A stretch of DNA of 41,744 nt from Bacillota bacterium (lineage in GTDB: Bacteria; Bacillota_A; Clostridia; Tissierellales; Peptoniphilaceae): positions 1-41,744 of the forward strand of contig JAEZZN010000031.1 in assembly GCA_023418535.1 (NCBI GenBank), read 5' to 3'. Both the position numbers and the translations under genes were made by a program. Positions 1 through 7,480 of the stretch are shown piece after piece. The notes under the pieces are model-generated. The model was not told the origin of the DNA. It saw only the letters and a program-made list of their open reading frames with translations, and made no database searches. The stretch's first letter is position 1, and each line of letters starts with the position of its first letter.

Positions 1-18
1 GAATAATTTAATAATATT

Positions 19-932
19 TTAAGCGGAATGTAATCTGTAATCAACAGGTGACATTCCGTTTAATTTTGTCTTTATCCTGTCTTCATTGTACCATTTGATA
101 TATTCTTCTATTTCTTGAACTAATTTATCATAACTTTCAAATTCAACTCCATAATACATTTCTTGTTTTAGTACACCAAAGAAGTTTTCCATAGTAGAAT
201 TGTCTAGACAATTGCCTTTCCTTGACATACTTTGAACTATATTCATTTTTTCTAATCGATTAGTCCATGAATTGTGTTGGTAATGAAATCCCTGATCTGA
301 GTGTATAGTTAAGTTTTTAATGTCTTTATTTTTATATAACGCTTTTTCTAACATTGTATTAGTTAAGTTAATTGTTGGGTGACTACTTAGTGTATAGCTA
401 ATTACTTCGCTATTGTATATGTCTAATATTGGTGATAAGTACAATTTCTTTTCTTGACCTTTAATTCTAAATTCAGTTATATCTGTTAGCCATAACTCAT
501 TTGGTTTACTTGCTTTAAATCGTCTTTTTACAAGATTATTTGCTACTTTACCTATTTGTCCCTTGTACGAAGAATATTTTCTCAATCTAGTCTTAAATTT
601 AGAGCATAGCAAGGATTCTTCTCTCATAATTCTTAAAACTTTTTTATGATTGATATTAAATCCTTTGTGTTTTAAAGTCAAAGTCACTCTTCTGTATCCA
701 TATCTGCCTTTTGACTTTCTTACTATATTTTTAATCTCATCTTTAACTTCTTTGTCTCTATCTATTGCTTGTTCTATCTTTATCTTCCATTCATAGTACG
801 ATGATTTTGGTAAATCTGCTATATTTAACCATTCGCATACTTTAATTTCTGGATATTTTTTTTGTAATTTGAGGATTATCTTTGTCTTTTCCTTGCTTCT
901 GCTTCCTCCTCTAGTAGCAAGGCTTGTAGCTT
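19..932 (-). CDS. IS3-family transposase OrfB (DDE integrase core), expressed by -1 frameshift
   Basis: This is the catalytic part of the IS3 transposase. The reverse-strand frame is open from the slippery site near 932 to the stop at 19-21. It holds an HTH_21-like segment (KSKGRYGYRRVT), then the rve integrase core with the DDE triad: Asp in WLTDITEF, Asp in HSDQGFHYQ, and Glu in STMENFFG exactly 35 residues later, as usual for this family. No good start codon with a ribosome site lies at the 5' end, which fits synthesis as an OrfAB fusion. A GTG at 687 is only an internal codon. The length fits IS3-family OrfB of about 280-300 residues. Confidence 0.88.
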
Positions 933-1415
933 TTTTTCGTATATTATCTTCATTCTTAGGAGTCTATTTTCTTCCCTTAGTCTTATTAATTCTTCTCTTT
1001 CACTTTCGTTTATTGGATTATTAAGTTTAGACTTCTTATTTGATTTACTCATATCTTTTCTAGACCTTCCTCTGTTATCTTCTAGCCCAGATAGACCCTT
1101 CTGTAGATAAGTTCTTTCCCATCTGCTTATCATAGATCCATTAACAAGATTGAAGTGCTCTGCAGTCTCTCTAAGCGAAGTATTATTGATTCGCCTATAT
1201 TGTATTACAGATAGCTTAAATTCACTAGTGAATTTATCATTTTTTGACTTTTTTGATAAATTATCAAAACCTCCTGATTTATATTTATCTATCCATTCTC
1301 TTAAACTACTTTTTGGAATATTATATTTATTAGCTATTCTATCACTACCACCTGATTTTCCTGATAAATATTCCATTACTAATTTTATTTTAAAATCTTT
1401 TGTGTATTTTGGCAT
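876..1415 (-). CDS. IS3-family transposase OrfA (helix-turn-helix DNA-binding subunit)
   Basis: This is the DNA-binding subunit of the IS, 179 residues. It starts MPKYTKDFKIKLV and carries two helix-turn-helix segments: IANKYNIPKSSLREWIDKY near the N-terminus, and TAEHFNLVNGSMISRWERTY. A charged leucine-rich C-terminus (ESEREELIRLREENRLLRMKI) can form the coiled coil used for multimerisation. I chose ATG 1415 over the in-frame ATG at 1430 because GGAGGGG lies six bases upstream of it. The stop at 876-878 lies inside the start of the OrfB frame, the usual IS3 arrangement. Confidence 0.87.
   Translation of the reverse strand: MPKYTKDFKIKLVMEYLSGKSGGSDRIANKYNIPKSSLREWIDKYKSGGFDNLSKKSKNDKFTSEFKLSVIQYRRINNTSLRETAEHFNLVNGSMISRWERTYLQKGLSGLEDNRGRSRKDMSKSNKKSKLNNPINESEREELIRLREENRLLRMKIIYEKKLQALLLEEEAEARKRQR
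930..936 (-). promoter_or_regulatory. Programmed -1 frameshift heptamer A AAA AAG
   Basis: In OrfA register the codons read GAA AAA AAG, giving the canonical A_AAA_AAG slippery heptamer on the reverse strand. A -1 slip here enters the OrfB frame, which is then open to its stop. IS150 and related elements use the same heptamer. A GAGGAGGA stretch lies about 13-20 bases downstream; its role, if any, is not clear. Confidence 0.75.
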
Positions 1416-1625
1416 AGAAAACCCCTCCATCCGTATTCCGGATTTTGGGGTTCAGCTCACAAAAAATTGATTTTTTAGGTCCAACTTTTTGGGGTCAGTT
1501 CATTGTACTTGAAATTAGTGCCTGTTTTAATTTATATACTTAGTGAGTTGAGTTAATGAAATAAAAAATCATATTCAATTTTATGGGTTATATGAAATAT
1601 GATAAATAAAAGAGATTATTACAAC

Positions 1626-1665
1626 TTGACTTTTGCACCCAAAAGTATATAATTTTAGGTGCAAA
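1626..1665 (+). promoter_or_regulatory. Promoter and autoregulatory-type inverted repeat of the AbiE-like pair
   Basis: A sigma-A promoter is visible: TTGACT at 1626-1631 and TATAAT at 1648-1653, 16 bases apart. An inverted repeat brackets the -10 box: TTTGCACC (1632-1639) and GGTGCAAA (1658-1665), each with an adjoining A/T run that extends the dyad. AbiEi-type antitoxins are known to repress their own operons by binding inverted repeats at the promoter, so this is the likely operator. Confidence 0.75.
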
Positions 1666-1680
1666 GGGGGTGACATATTT

Positions 1681-2286
1681 ATGGCTTCAATTACGGATAA
1701 AATAGAAATCATAATGTCTGAAAATCAAGGTGAGATCTTCTCTATAAATGACTTCTATCATTTGGGGACAAAGAATACTGTTAAATCTGTTTTGTATAGA
1801 TTAAGTGAAGATAATGAGATAGTTAGACTTATTGATGGATTATATACAAAACCTAAGTATAGCAAAATTTTGAACGAATACTCCTTTCCTGATGCTGATT
1901 CCGTTGCAAATAAAATTGCCGATAAATTCTCTTGGACGATAGCACCTATGGGAGATACAGCATTAAACTATACAGGTTTGTCTACACAAGTACCAAATGA
2001 ATATGTTTATATTTCAGATGGACCATATAGAGAATACTTGTATAGGGATAAAAAAATCGTATTTAAACATACAACAAATAGAAATATAACTTCTTATTCG
2101 AAAGAGTTATCTATTCTAATACAGGCAATAAAAGCACTAGGAAAAAATAAAATAAGTGAAAAAGATATTAAAAAACTTGCTTTGTTTGCTAAAAATATTA
2201 AAGAGGATCTGAAAAAAGACACCTTAAAGTTGCCTTTTTGGATACAAGAAGTTTTAGAGAAAATACAGGAGATAAACCTTGAGTAA
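1681..2286 (+). CDS. AbiEi/DUF6088-like antitoxin and transcriptional autorepressor
   Basis: The 201-residue protein is predicted to neutralise the AbiEii-type nucleotidyltransferase encoded next to it. The N-terminal ~60 residues look like a winged helix (SVLYRLSEDNEIVRLIDGLYTKP). The rest resembles AbiEi/DUF6088 antitoxins, including MGDTALNYTGLSTQVPNEYV and a basic segment near VFKHTTNR. ATG 1681 is preferred to an in-frame ATG at 1633, which lies inside the promoter, because AAAGGGGGTG lies just upstream. The gene overlaps the toxin start by eight bases, so the two are co-translated. The frame is intact. Confidence 0.82.
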   Translation: MASITDKIEIIMSENQGEIFSINDFYHLGTKNTVKSVLYRLSEDNEIVRLIDGLYTKPKYSKILNEYSFPDADSVANKIADKFSWTIAPMGDTALNYTGLSTQVPNEYVYISDGPYREYLYRDKKIVFKHTTNRNITSYSKELSILIQAIKALGKNKISEKDIKKLALFAKNIKEDLKKDTLKLPFWIQEVLEKIQEINLE

Positions 2287-3286
2287 ATTATTTGAAATAT
2301 CAAGTGGAGAACTTGAACTTGTTATACAAAACACATCAGATAAACTTTCTATGTCAAAAGCTATTGTTGAAAAAGATTTATGGGTTTGTATGATTCTGAA
2401 ATATCTATTTGAGGATTTTAAATATAAAGATGCCATTGTTTTTAAAGGTGGAACAAGTTTATCTAAAGTATATAAATTGATAGAAAGATTTTCAGAAGAT
2501 ATTGATCTTGCTTTAGATTGGAAAGTTTTGGGATATGGACGCGAAGAACCTTATGAAGAATGAAGCAATACTAAGCAGTTGAAATTTAATGATAAGTTAA
2601 ACGAAGATACAAAGGTATTTCTTCGTGATGAATTCTTACCTATTTTAGAAGATTACTTTAAGGGAGTTTTAAAAGGTAAAGATTATAAATTTTATATTGA
2701 TGAATTTGACGGTCAAACGATCTGTTTTGATTATCCTAAAAATCATCGTGACAGCTCAATATTACAAGTAATAAGGTTTGAAATTGGAAGTTTAGCTGAG
2801 CCGATACCAGCAAGTATGCAGAAGATAAAAACCTATATTGAAGAGGTATATCCTGATGTATTTGATGAAAATATTCAGGTGGTGGCAGTTGATAGCTTAA
2901 GAACTTTTTATGAAAAGATAACGATACTTCATAGAGAAGCAAACAGAGTAAACGGAAACTATCCTACTAGATATTCTAGGCATTTTTATGATGTATATAA
3001 AATGCTACTTACAGATATAAAAGAAAAGAGCTTTGATAACTTAGACTTATTAAAAGCAGTAATTGAATTTAAGAAAAAATTCTATGCGTGCAATTGGGCT
3101 AAATATGATGATATTGAAGAAGGAAAAGTAAAGTTAATCCCATCTGATGAAGCTCTAGATATATTTTCAAAAGATTATGATAGTATGAAAAATATGCTCT
3201 TTGGAGAAAAAATACCATTTGATAAAATCATAAGTAGCTTAAGAGAATATGAGATAGAACTAAATGAAGTATTAAAAAACAAATAA
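2279..3286 (+). pseudogene. AbiEii-type nucleotidyltransferase toxin, interrupted by in-frame TGA
   Basis: Type IV toxin of the AbiEii/AbiGii nucleotidyltransferase family. A TTG start at 2279, with AGGAG seven bases upstream, overlaps the antitoxin stop. The first 94 codons hold motif I (FKGGTSLSK) and motif II (FSEDIDLAL). An in-frame TGA at 2561-2563 then breaks the gene; the same frame continues through SNTKQLKFND to motif III (EKITILHREANR) and motif IV (RYSRHFYDVYKML) and stops at 3286. Apart from the stop, the 336-codon length and all four motifs look normal. Relatives commonly have Arg before SNTKQ, so one base change from CGA or AGA would explain the TGA. No toxin is expected unless the stop is read through or is a sequencing error. 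Confidence 0.85.
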
Positions 3287-3337
3287 TAATTTTAAACAAG
3301 GAAGATAGATATTAGAACTATCGTATTATGCAGATCT

Positions 3338-3502
3338 ATACAAAACGAACTAAACATGCCACTAGAACTAAGAAAAGCCCATCAAGAAAACGATAAAGCA
3401 GTAATGAAGGCTTATGGTTTTGATTGGAAAACTATGACTGAATCTGAGTGTGTTGTTGAACTTATGAAATTGTATCAAAAATCTGTTAGTGAAGATAAAT
3501 AA
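3338..3502 (+). pseudogene. 3' relic of a large class I SAM-dependent DNA methyltransferase (MmeI-like)
   Basis: A short open stretch encodes MPLELRKAHQENDKAVMKAY followed by GFDWKTMTESECVVELMKLYQ and a stop at 3500-3502. This strongly resembles the extreme C-terminus of large type IIG/MmeI-like DNA methyltransferases. Nothing of the methyltransferase core is present upstream, where the toxin pseudogene ends at 3286. It is best read as the leftover tail of a deleted restriction-modification gene. The identification rests on remembered family sequence and would need a database search. Confidence 0.5.
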
Positions 3503-3513
3503 AGAGGAAACTT

Positions 3514-4059
3514 ATGATACTAGAAACCAAAAGACTAATCCTAAGACCTTGGCGAAAATCAGATGCCCAAAGTCTATACGAAAATGCAAAGAATCCAAAT
3601 GTAGCTTTAGTGGCTGGATTTCAACCTCATAAAAGTGTTGAAGAAAGTTTATACATTATAGAAAACATTCTTACTGACTCAGAATGCTACGCTATATGTA
3701 AAAAAGAAGATAATATAGCAATTGGTTCAATACAACTTAAAATGAAGAGTAAAATGTTTGACAAGGATATAAAAAACGAATGCGAAATAGGATTTTGGTT
3801 AGGAGAGAAATACTGGGGAAATGGATTCGTTCCAGAAGTTGGAGAAAAACTTATTCAGCGTGCCTTTGAAGATTTAGGAATGAATGTAATCTGGGCTAAT
3901 TATTTCGCAGGAAATGAAAATTCTAAAAGAGTACAAGAAAAATTAGGTTTTGTACATTATAAAACTTTTAAAAATGAAAAAGCAAAATTAATAGATAAAA
4001 TAACTGATTTTAATTTTACTAGACTTACAAGGGAAAGATATTTAACAAGATATATCTAA
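3514..4059 (+). CDS. GNAT-family N-acetyltransferase (RimJ/RimL-like)
   Basis: The 181-residue protein is predicted to transfer an acetyl group from acetyl-CoA to an amine; the substrate is unknown. It opens ETKRLILRPWRKSDAQSLY, the signature beginning of RimJ/RimL-type (Acetyltransf_3) GNATs. It continues with EIGFWLGEKYWGNGFVPEVG, the acetyl-CoA-binding region, and NENSKRVQEKLGF, the usual conserved C-terminal motif. AAAGAGG lies before the ATG. It stands alone, followed by its own terminator, in the accessory patch downstream of the methyltransferase relic. Confidence 0.85.
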   Translation: MILETKRLILRPWRKSDAQSLYENAKNPNVALVAGFQPHKSVEESLYIIENILTDSECYAICKKEDNIAIGSIQLKMKSKMFDKDIKNECEIGFWLGEKYWGNGFVPEVGEKLIQRAFEDLGMNVIWANYFAGNENSKRVQEKLGFVHYKTFKNEKAKLIDKITDFNFTRLTRERYLTRYI

Positions 4060-4069
4060 AAAAGAAAAA

Positions 4070-4120
4070 AATAAACCATAGAGATTTTATTATTATAAAT
4101 AGTCTATGGTTTATTTTTAT
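4070..4120 (+). terminator. Rho-independent terminator after the GNAT gene
   Basis: AATAAACCATAGA (4070-4082) pairs with TCTATGGTTTATT (4103-4115), 13 bp, and is followed by a short T run. Confidence 0.8.
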
Positions 4121-4141
4121 GCTTACTTTTTACTTTGTATT

Positions 4142-4342
4142 TTATCCGATTTCAATAATCCTCTTTAATAAACAATCATCATCAGAAATATTTTTTATAT
4201 ATTCTTCATAACTTTTCTTAATGAAATCAGGAGCATTATCTTTAATTTTATATCTTTTTTTATTATATCCTATTTCATTACTATATTTTGGATCTTCTAT
4301 ATACCATTCAGGAAATTTCAAAAACTCTGGCATTTTTAACAA
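4142..4342 (-). CDS. Small hypothetical protein
   Basis: This small reverse-strand frame encodes about 66 residues rich in Lys, Tyr, Pro and acidic residues (MPEFLKFPEWYIEDPKY near the start). The best-supported start is TTG at 4342, because AAAGGAG lies six bases upstream; in-frame ATGs at 4372, 4363 and 4333 lack a well-placed ribosome site. It is not membrane-like and I recognise no family. The opposite strand also has an open frame, but that one is a run of hydrophobic codons of the type produced by AT-rich antisense sequence. It could be a real small gene or the end of a lost one. Confidence 0.4.
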   Translation of the reverse strand: MLKMPEFLKFPEWYIEDPKYSNEIGYNKKRYKIKDNAPDFIKKSYEEYIKNISDDDCLLKRIIEIG

Positions 4343-4502
4343 TTTAATCTCCTTTATCTTCATGGATGTCATAATATTTAATACCCATCTATATAAAAAT
4401 ATACTTTAAGATATTACCTAACTTCCACATCCTCTAAATATACAATATCAAAAAATTACATCACAATCTCAATTCAACCACATCCACTTTTTAAAAAAAC
4501 TT

Positions 4503-4531
4503 TTGACATTAAGATTTTAAAATGTTAATAT
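4503..4531 (+). promoter_or_regulatory. Promoter of the iron-uptake operon
   Basis: TTGACA (4503-4508) and TAATAT (4526-4531) are separated by 17 bases, with an upstream TG (4523-4524) making an extended -10. The lipoprotein start codon lies about 58 bases downstream. Confidence 0.75.
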
Positions 4532-4535
4532 ACTT

Positions 4536-4554
4536 GAGAATGATTATCATTATT
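4536..4554 (+). promoter_or_regulatory. Fur box
   Basis: GAGAATGATTATCATTATT is a near-perfect match to the 19-bp Fur consensus GATAATGATTATCATTATC. It sits directly after the -10 box, across the expected transcription start, so Fe-loaded Fur should block the promoter. Confidence 0.88.
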
Positions 4555-4588
4555 GATTATTTAAAATGAAAAGAAAGGAAAAAAAGAA

Positions 4589-5584
4589 ATGACAAAGAAA
4601 ATATTAAGTATTCTATTAGCATTTATATTAACTTTTTCTTTAGTGGCATGTACAGGTGCGAATAAAGAAACTGATTCAAAAAATGAAGTAGAAAGTGTAC
4701 AAGAAAGCGAAAAAGAAAGTGAAGTAGAAAGCGCAAAAGAAAGCGCAAAAGAAAGCGAAAAAGAAAGTTCAAAAGAAGCTGAAGTGGAACAAATAGGTGA
4801 TAAAAGAATAGTTGCTGCTAGTAAGACGGTAGCAGAGTATTTATCTTTATTTGATCAAGAGATAGTTGGGATAACTAAACAAGAAGCTTTACCTAAGATG
4901 TATGAAGGGGTAAAACAAATTGGACCACCAAGAAAGTTAAATTTAGAGATAATCATGAGCTTGAATCCAGATATAGTGATTGCAAATGATACTAGTAAAA
5001 AGGATATTGAAGAGTTTTTAAGCAATCAAGGTGTGAAAACTATGTATCTTGATAGTAACAACCATGATTTAGTATATGAAAATATTAAAACTATTGGTAA
5101 AGCTTTAAATAAAGAAGATCAAGCTAATCAAATAGTTGAAGAGATGAAGAAAAAGGAACAAGTTATATTAGAAAAAGCTAAAAGTCTTAAAGGAAAGTCA
5201 TATGCACTATTATTTGGGACTGGCGATAATTTTCAATTAGTGACAGAAAATTCATATTTAGGATCTTTACTTTCACAAATAGGTATGGAAAACATAGCTA
5301 AGGATGCAAGTGGTGAAAATAATAGATATTTACCATATAGCTTAGAAACAATGGTATCTAAAGATCCAGATTATGTACTTACTTTAGCACATGGTCATAA
5401 AGAACAGGCTAAAAATGTATTTTCTGAAGAATTTAATAAAGATTTATGGAAAAATTTAAGAGCTGTGAAAGAAGATAGACTTATACATCTAGATGATAAA
5501 ACAAATCCTTTAACAGGAAATATTCATATGTTAGAAACTTTAGATGCACTAATAGATAGTCTTTTAGAAAAAGAAAGCAATTAA
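4589..5584 (+). CDS. Iron-complex (siderophore/haem) ABC transporter substrate-binding lipoprotein
   Basis: This is an extracytoplasmic receptor that binds an iron chelate and delivers it to the downstream permease. The 331-residue protein has a lipoprotein signal peptide with lipobox LVAC (Cys21). Residues ~25-60 form a low-complexity Glu/Lys/Ser linker built from a repeated KES unit. A class III periplasmic-binding (TroA/FecB-type) domain follows from about residue 62, with the typical LEIIMSLNPDIVIAN element and a long helix before the C-terminal lobe. The start is supported by AAAGGAAAAA upstream. The gene is first in an operon behind a Fur box. The ligand cannot be read from sequence; FecB-like and IsdE-like receptors share this fold. 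Confidence 0.85.
   Translation: MTKKILSILLAFILTFSLVACTGANKETDSKNEVESVQESEKESEVESAKESAKESEKESSKEAEVEQIGDKRIVAASKTVAEYLSLFDQEIVGITKQEALPKMYEGVKQIGPPRKLNLEIIMSLNPDIVIANDTSKKDIEEFLSNQGVKTMYLDSNNHDLVYENIKTIGKALNKEDQANQIVEEMKKKEQVILEKAKSLKGKSYALLFGTGDNFQLVTENSYLGSLLSQIGMENIAKDASGENNRYLPYSLETMVSKDPDYVLTLAHGHKEQAKNVFSEEFNKDLWKNLRAVKEDRLIHLDDKTNPLTGNIHMLETLDALIDSLLEKESN
4684..4790 (+). repeat. Degenerate tandem repeat encoding a KES-rich linker
   Basis: Repeats of roughly 12 bases of the form GAAAGCGAAAAA/GAAAGCGCAAAA encode successive SEKE, SAKE and SSKE units between the lipobox and the ligand-binding domain. This kind of in-frame array can change length by slippage without shifting the frame. Confidence 0.65.
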
Positions 5585-5586
5585 AT

Positions 5587-6588
5587 ATGTTTAGAAAGCA
5601 AAAAGATATATATATATTATTTGCTATATTAGTAGTTATATTGATAATATCAATCTTTTTATCCATTTCTATAGGATCTGTAAATATTGATTTAAGTGAA
5701 ATATTTAAGATTATATTTAATGGGGGAAAAACAGAGAATTACAATATATTTATGAATATTAGGATGGTAAGAGTTTTGTTTGCTATGGTATCAGGGATGT
5801 GCTTAGCCATTTCTGGTTTGTTATTACAAATAGTCTTGAGAAATCCTATGGCTGATAGTGGATTTTTAGGTATATCTTCAGGAGCATCATTTGCAACTAC
5901 ATTGGTGCTGCTTATTATACCTATTAAATCAACTTATGTACCTGTGATTTCATTTATAGGGGGGATATCAGCTTTTTTAATAATTCTTTTATTATCATAC
6001 AAAAAAGACTCTTCTCCTTCAAATATGATATTAATAGGGGCAGCATTGAATGCCATATTAAGAGGAGGACAGTCTTTTCTTATGACTATGTATAGTGATA
6101 GATTACAAGGTGTTATAACCTGGCAAAATGGTAATCTTTCTGGAAAAACTTGGAATGCTCTATTTTCATATATTATGTATGTTCTTCCTATTATATTAAT
6201 AATATTTGCAATCAAAGGTAAGATAAATGTATTAAATTTATCTGATGAATCAAGTTTAAGTTTGGGTGTTCCTGTAAAAAAATATAGGATGTTTATTTCA
6301 TCCTTAGCAGTATTTTTGGCAGCTGTAAGTGTATCATATGTTGGGATAATAGGTTTTGTAGGATTATTGGTTCCTCATATCGCTAAAACATTAGTAGGAA
6401 ATAATATTAAAAAGACGCTACCTTTTAGTATAATACTGGGATCTATTCTATTATTAATAGCCGATTTATTTTCTAGAACAATAGCATCTCCAATAGAGAT
6501 TCCAATTGGTACTGTCATGTCTATAATAGGTGGTCCATTCTTTATATATTTAATTTCAAAAAGTAGTAAGGGTAAAAAATATGCTTAA
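5587..6588 (+). CDS. Iron-complex ABC transporter permease (FecCD/BtuC family)
   Basis: The 333-residue integral membrane protein forms the import channel as a homodimer. It shows about nine or ten hydrophobic segments. Family hallmarks are present: RMVRVLFAMVSGMCLAISGL near the N-terminus, NPMADSGFLGISSGASF, and GLLVPHIAK in the last third, followed by PIEIPIGTVMSIIGGPFFIYL near the C-terminus. The start lies two bases after the lipoprotein stop, and its 3' end overlaps the ATPase start by eight bases, so translation is coupled. A single permease gene implies a homodimeric pore. Confidence 0.9.
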   Translation: MFRKQKDIYILFAILVVILIISIFLSISIGSVNIDLSEIFKIIFNGGKTENYNIFMNIRMVRVLFAMVSGMCLAISGLLLQIVLRNPMADSGFLGISSGASFATTLVLLIIPIKSTYVPVISFIGGISAFLIILLLSYKKDSSPSNMILIGAALNAILRGGQSFLMTMYSDRLQGVITWQNGNLSGKTWNALFSYIMYVLPIILIIFAIKGKINVLNLSDESSLSLGVPVKKYRMFISSLAVFLAAVSVSYVGIIGFVGLLVPHIAKTLVGNNIKKTLPFSIILGSILLLIADLFSRTIASPIEIPIGTVMSIIGGPFFIYLISKSSKGKKYA

Positions 6589-7480
6589 AAAAAATCAAAA
6601 AGAATATTTTGATAATAATGATTTTAATAAAAGAGAATATATAGAAAATATGTTGAGGGCTGAAAATATATCATATAAATATAGCAATGGGGAAGACTTT
6701 GGTATAAAAGATGTAAATCTTTCTGTAAGAGAAAAAAAATTTACTGCACTTATAGGACCAAATGGATGTGGTAAATCAACTGTCTTTAAGCTCTTAATGG
6801 GAGAGATCAAACCGGATAAAGGCAAAATATATCTTGGTGATAAGGATATATCTAAAATAAATATAAAAGATAAATCTAAAAAAATAGCCATTGTACATCA
6901 AAAAAATCAATATGTCCATGGCTTTACTATAAGAGAAGTTGTAAGCATGGGAAGGACTTCGTACCAATCTATATTTGGTTCACTTTCTAAAGAAGATAAA
7001 TTGGCGATAGATAATGCTCTATACTTAGTAGGTTTAACAGATATAGCTGATAAATATTGTAATGAAATATCTGGGGGACAATTGCAAAGAGTATGGTTAG
7101 CTCTAGCTTTAGCTCAAGAACCAGAGATTATACTTTTAGATGAGCCTACTACATATTTAGATGTAAAATATCAAATACAATTACTTGAGATGGTAAGAGA
7201 GCTTGTTGACAATCATGGGATCACTTGTTTAGCTATATTGCATGATTTAAATCAGGTATTAAACTATTCTGATTTTACATATATTATGAAGGATGGAGAA
7301 ATAAAATATAGTGGAGAAACAGAAGAAATATTAAGTTTCAACAATATAAAAAATATATTTGGAGTTAACTCAAATATGGTAGATAGTTATGATGGTAGAA
7401 AAGTTTTAGATATATATTTAGATAAGGAAGATAAAAATGTACATAAAGATATTAAATTTGGGCAAATCATACAGATTTAG
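6581..7480 (+). CDS. Iron-complex ABC transporter ATP-binding protein (FepC/FecE-like)
   Basis: The 299-residue ATPase powers import through the adjacent permease. Walker A GPNGCGKST is at 59-67, the Q-loop near 107, signature SGGQLQ at 164-169, Walker B IILLDEP at 183-189 and H-loop His221. The first ~23 residues (polar, Asn/Lys-rich) precede the usual start of the domain at MLRAENISYKY. The upstream ATG at 6581 is kept because AAGGG lies eight bases before it and it overlaps the permease stop. Its 3' end overlaps the next gene by 44 bases. Confidence 0.9.
   Translation: MLKKNQKEYFDNNDFNKREYIENMLRAENISYKYSNGEDFGIKDVNLSVREKKFTALIGPNGCGKSTVFKLLMGEIKPDKGKIYLGDKDISKINIKDKSKKIAIVHQKNQYVHGFTIREVVSMGRTSYQSIFGSLSKEDKLAIDNALYLVGLTDIADKYCNEISGGQLQRVWLALALAQEPEIILLDEPTTYLDVKYQIQLLEMVRELVDNHGITCLAILHDLNQVLNYSDFTYIMKDGEIKYSGETEEILSFNNIKNIFGVNSNMVDSYDGRKVLDIYLDKEDKNVHKDIKFGQIIQI

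Larger units (their letters stand above)
1..1502 (-). mobile_element. IS3-family (IS150-like) insertion sequence, cut by window start
   Basis: Two overlapping transposase frames on the reverse strand are bounded on the right by a terminal repeat. Read on the reverse strand, the tip at 1502 begins TGAACTGACCCC and runs on through AAAAAGTTGGACCT, which is typical of IS3/IS150 relatives. The same 26-base tip recurs at 39285-39310 on the forward strand. The other end of the element lies before position 1. The forward-strand sequence just outside the tip (1503 onward) matches one half of a palindrome found intact at 38357-38395, so the element probably sits in the loop of such a hairpin. Both transposase frames look intact, so the copy may still be active. 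Confidence 0.9.

Noticed and set aside
1150..1470. Forward-strand open frame of about 106 codons
   Set aside because: It lies antisense to the IS OrfA gene and has no ribosome site; it is a shadow of the transposase.
2561..2563. TGA in the toxin gene as a recoded Trp or selenocysteine codon
   Set aside because: Other broken genes in the window are interrupted by TAA, intact genes use TGA as a stop (for example at 9111-9113), the family normally has Arg here, and no SECIS-like element stands out.
4221..4409. Forward hydrophobic frame opposite the small reverse-strand gene
   Set aside because: No ribosome site, and its hydrophobic run is what AT-rich antisense DNA gives; the reverse frame is better supported.
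4684..4790. CRISPR-like array
   Set aside because: The repeats are contiguous, coding and degenerate, with no spacers; they encode a protein linker.
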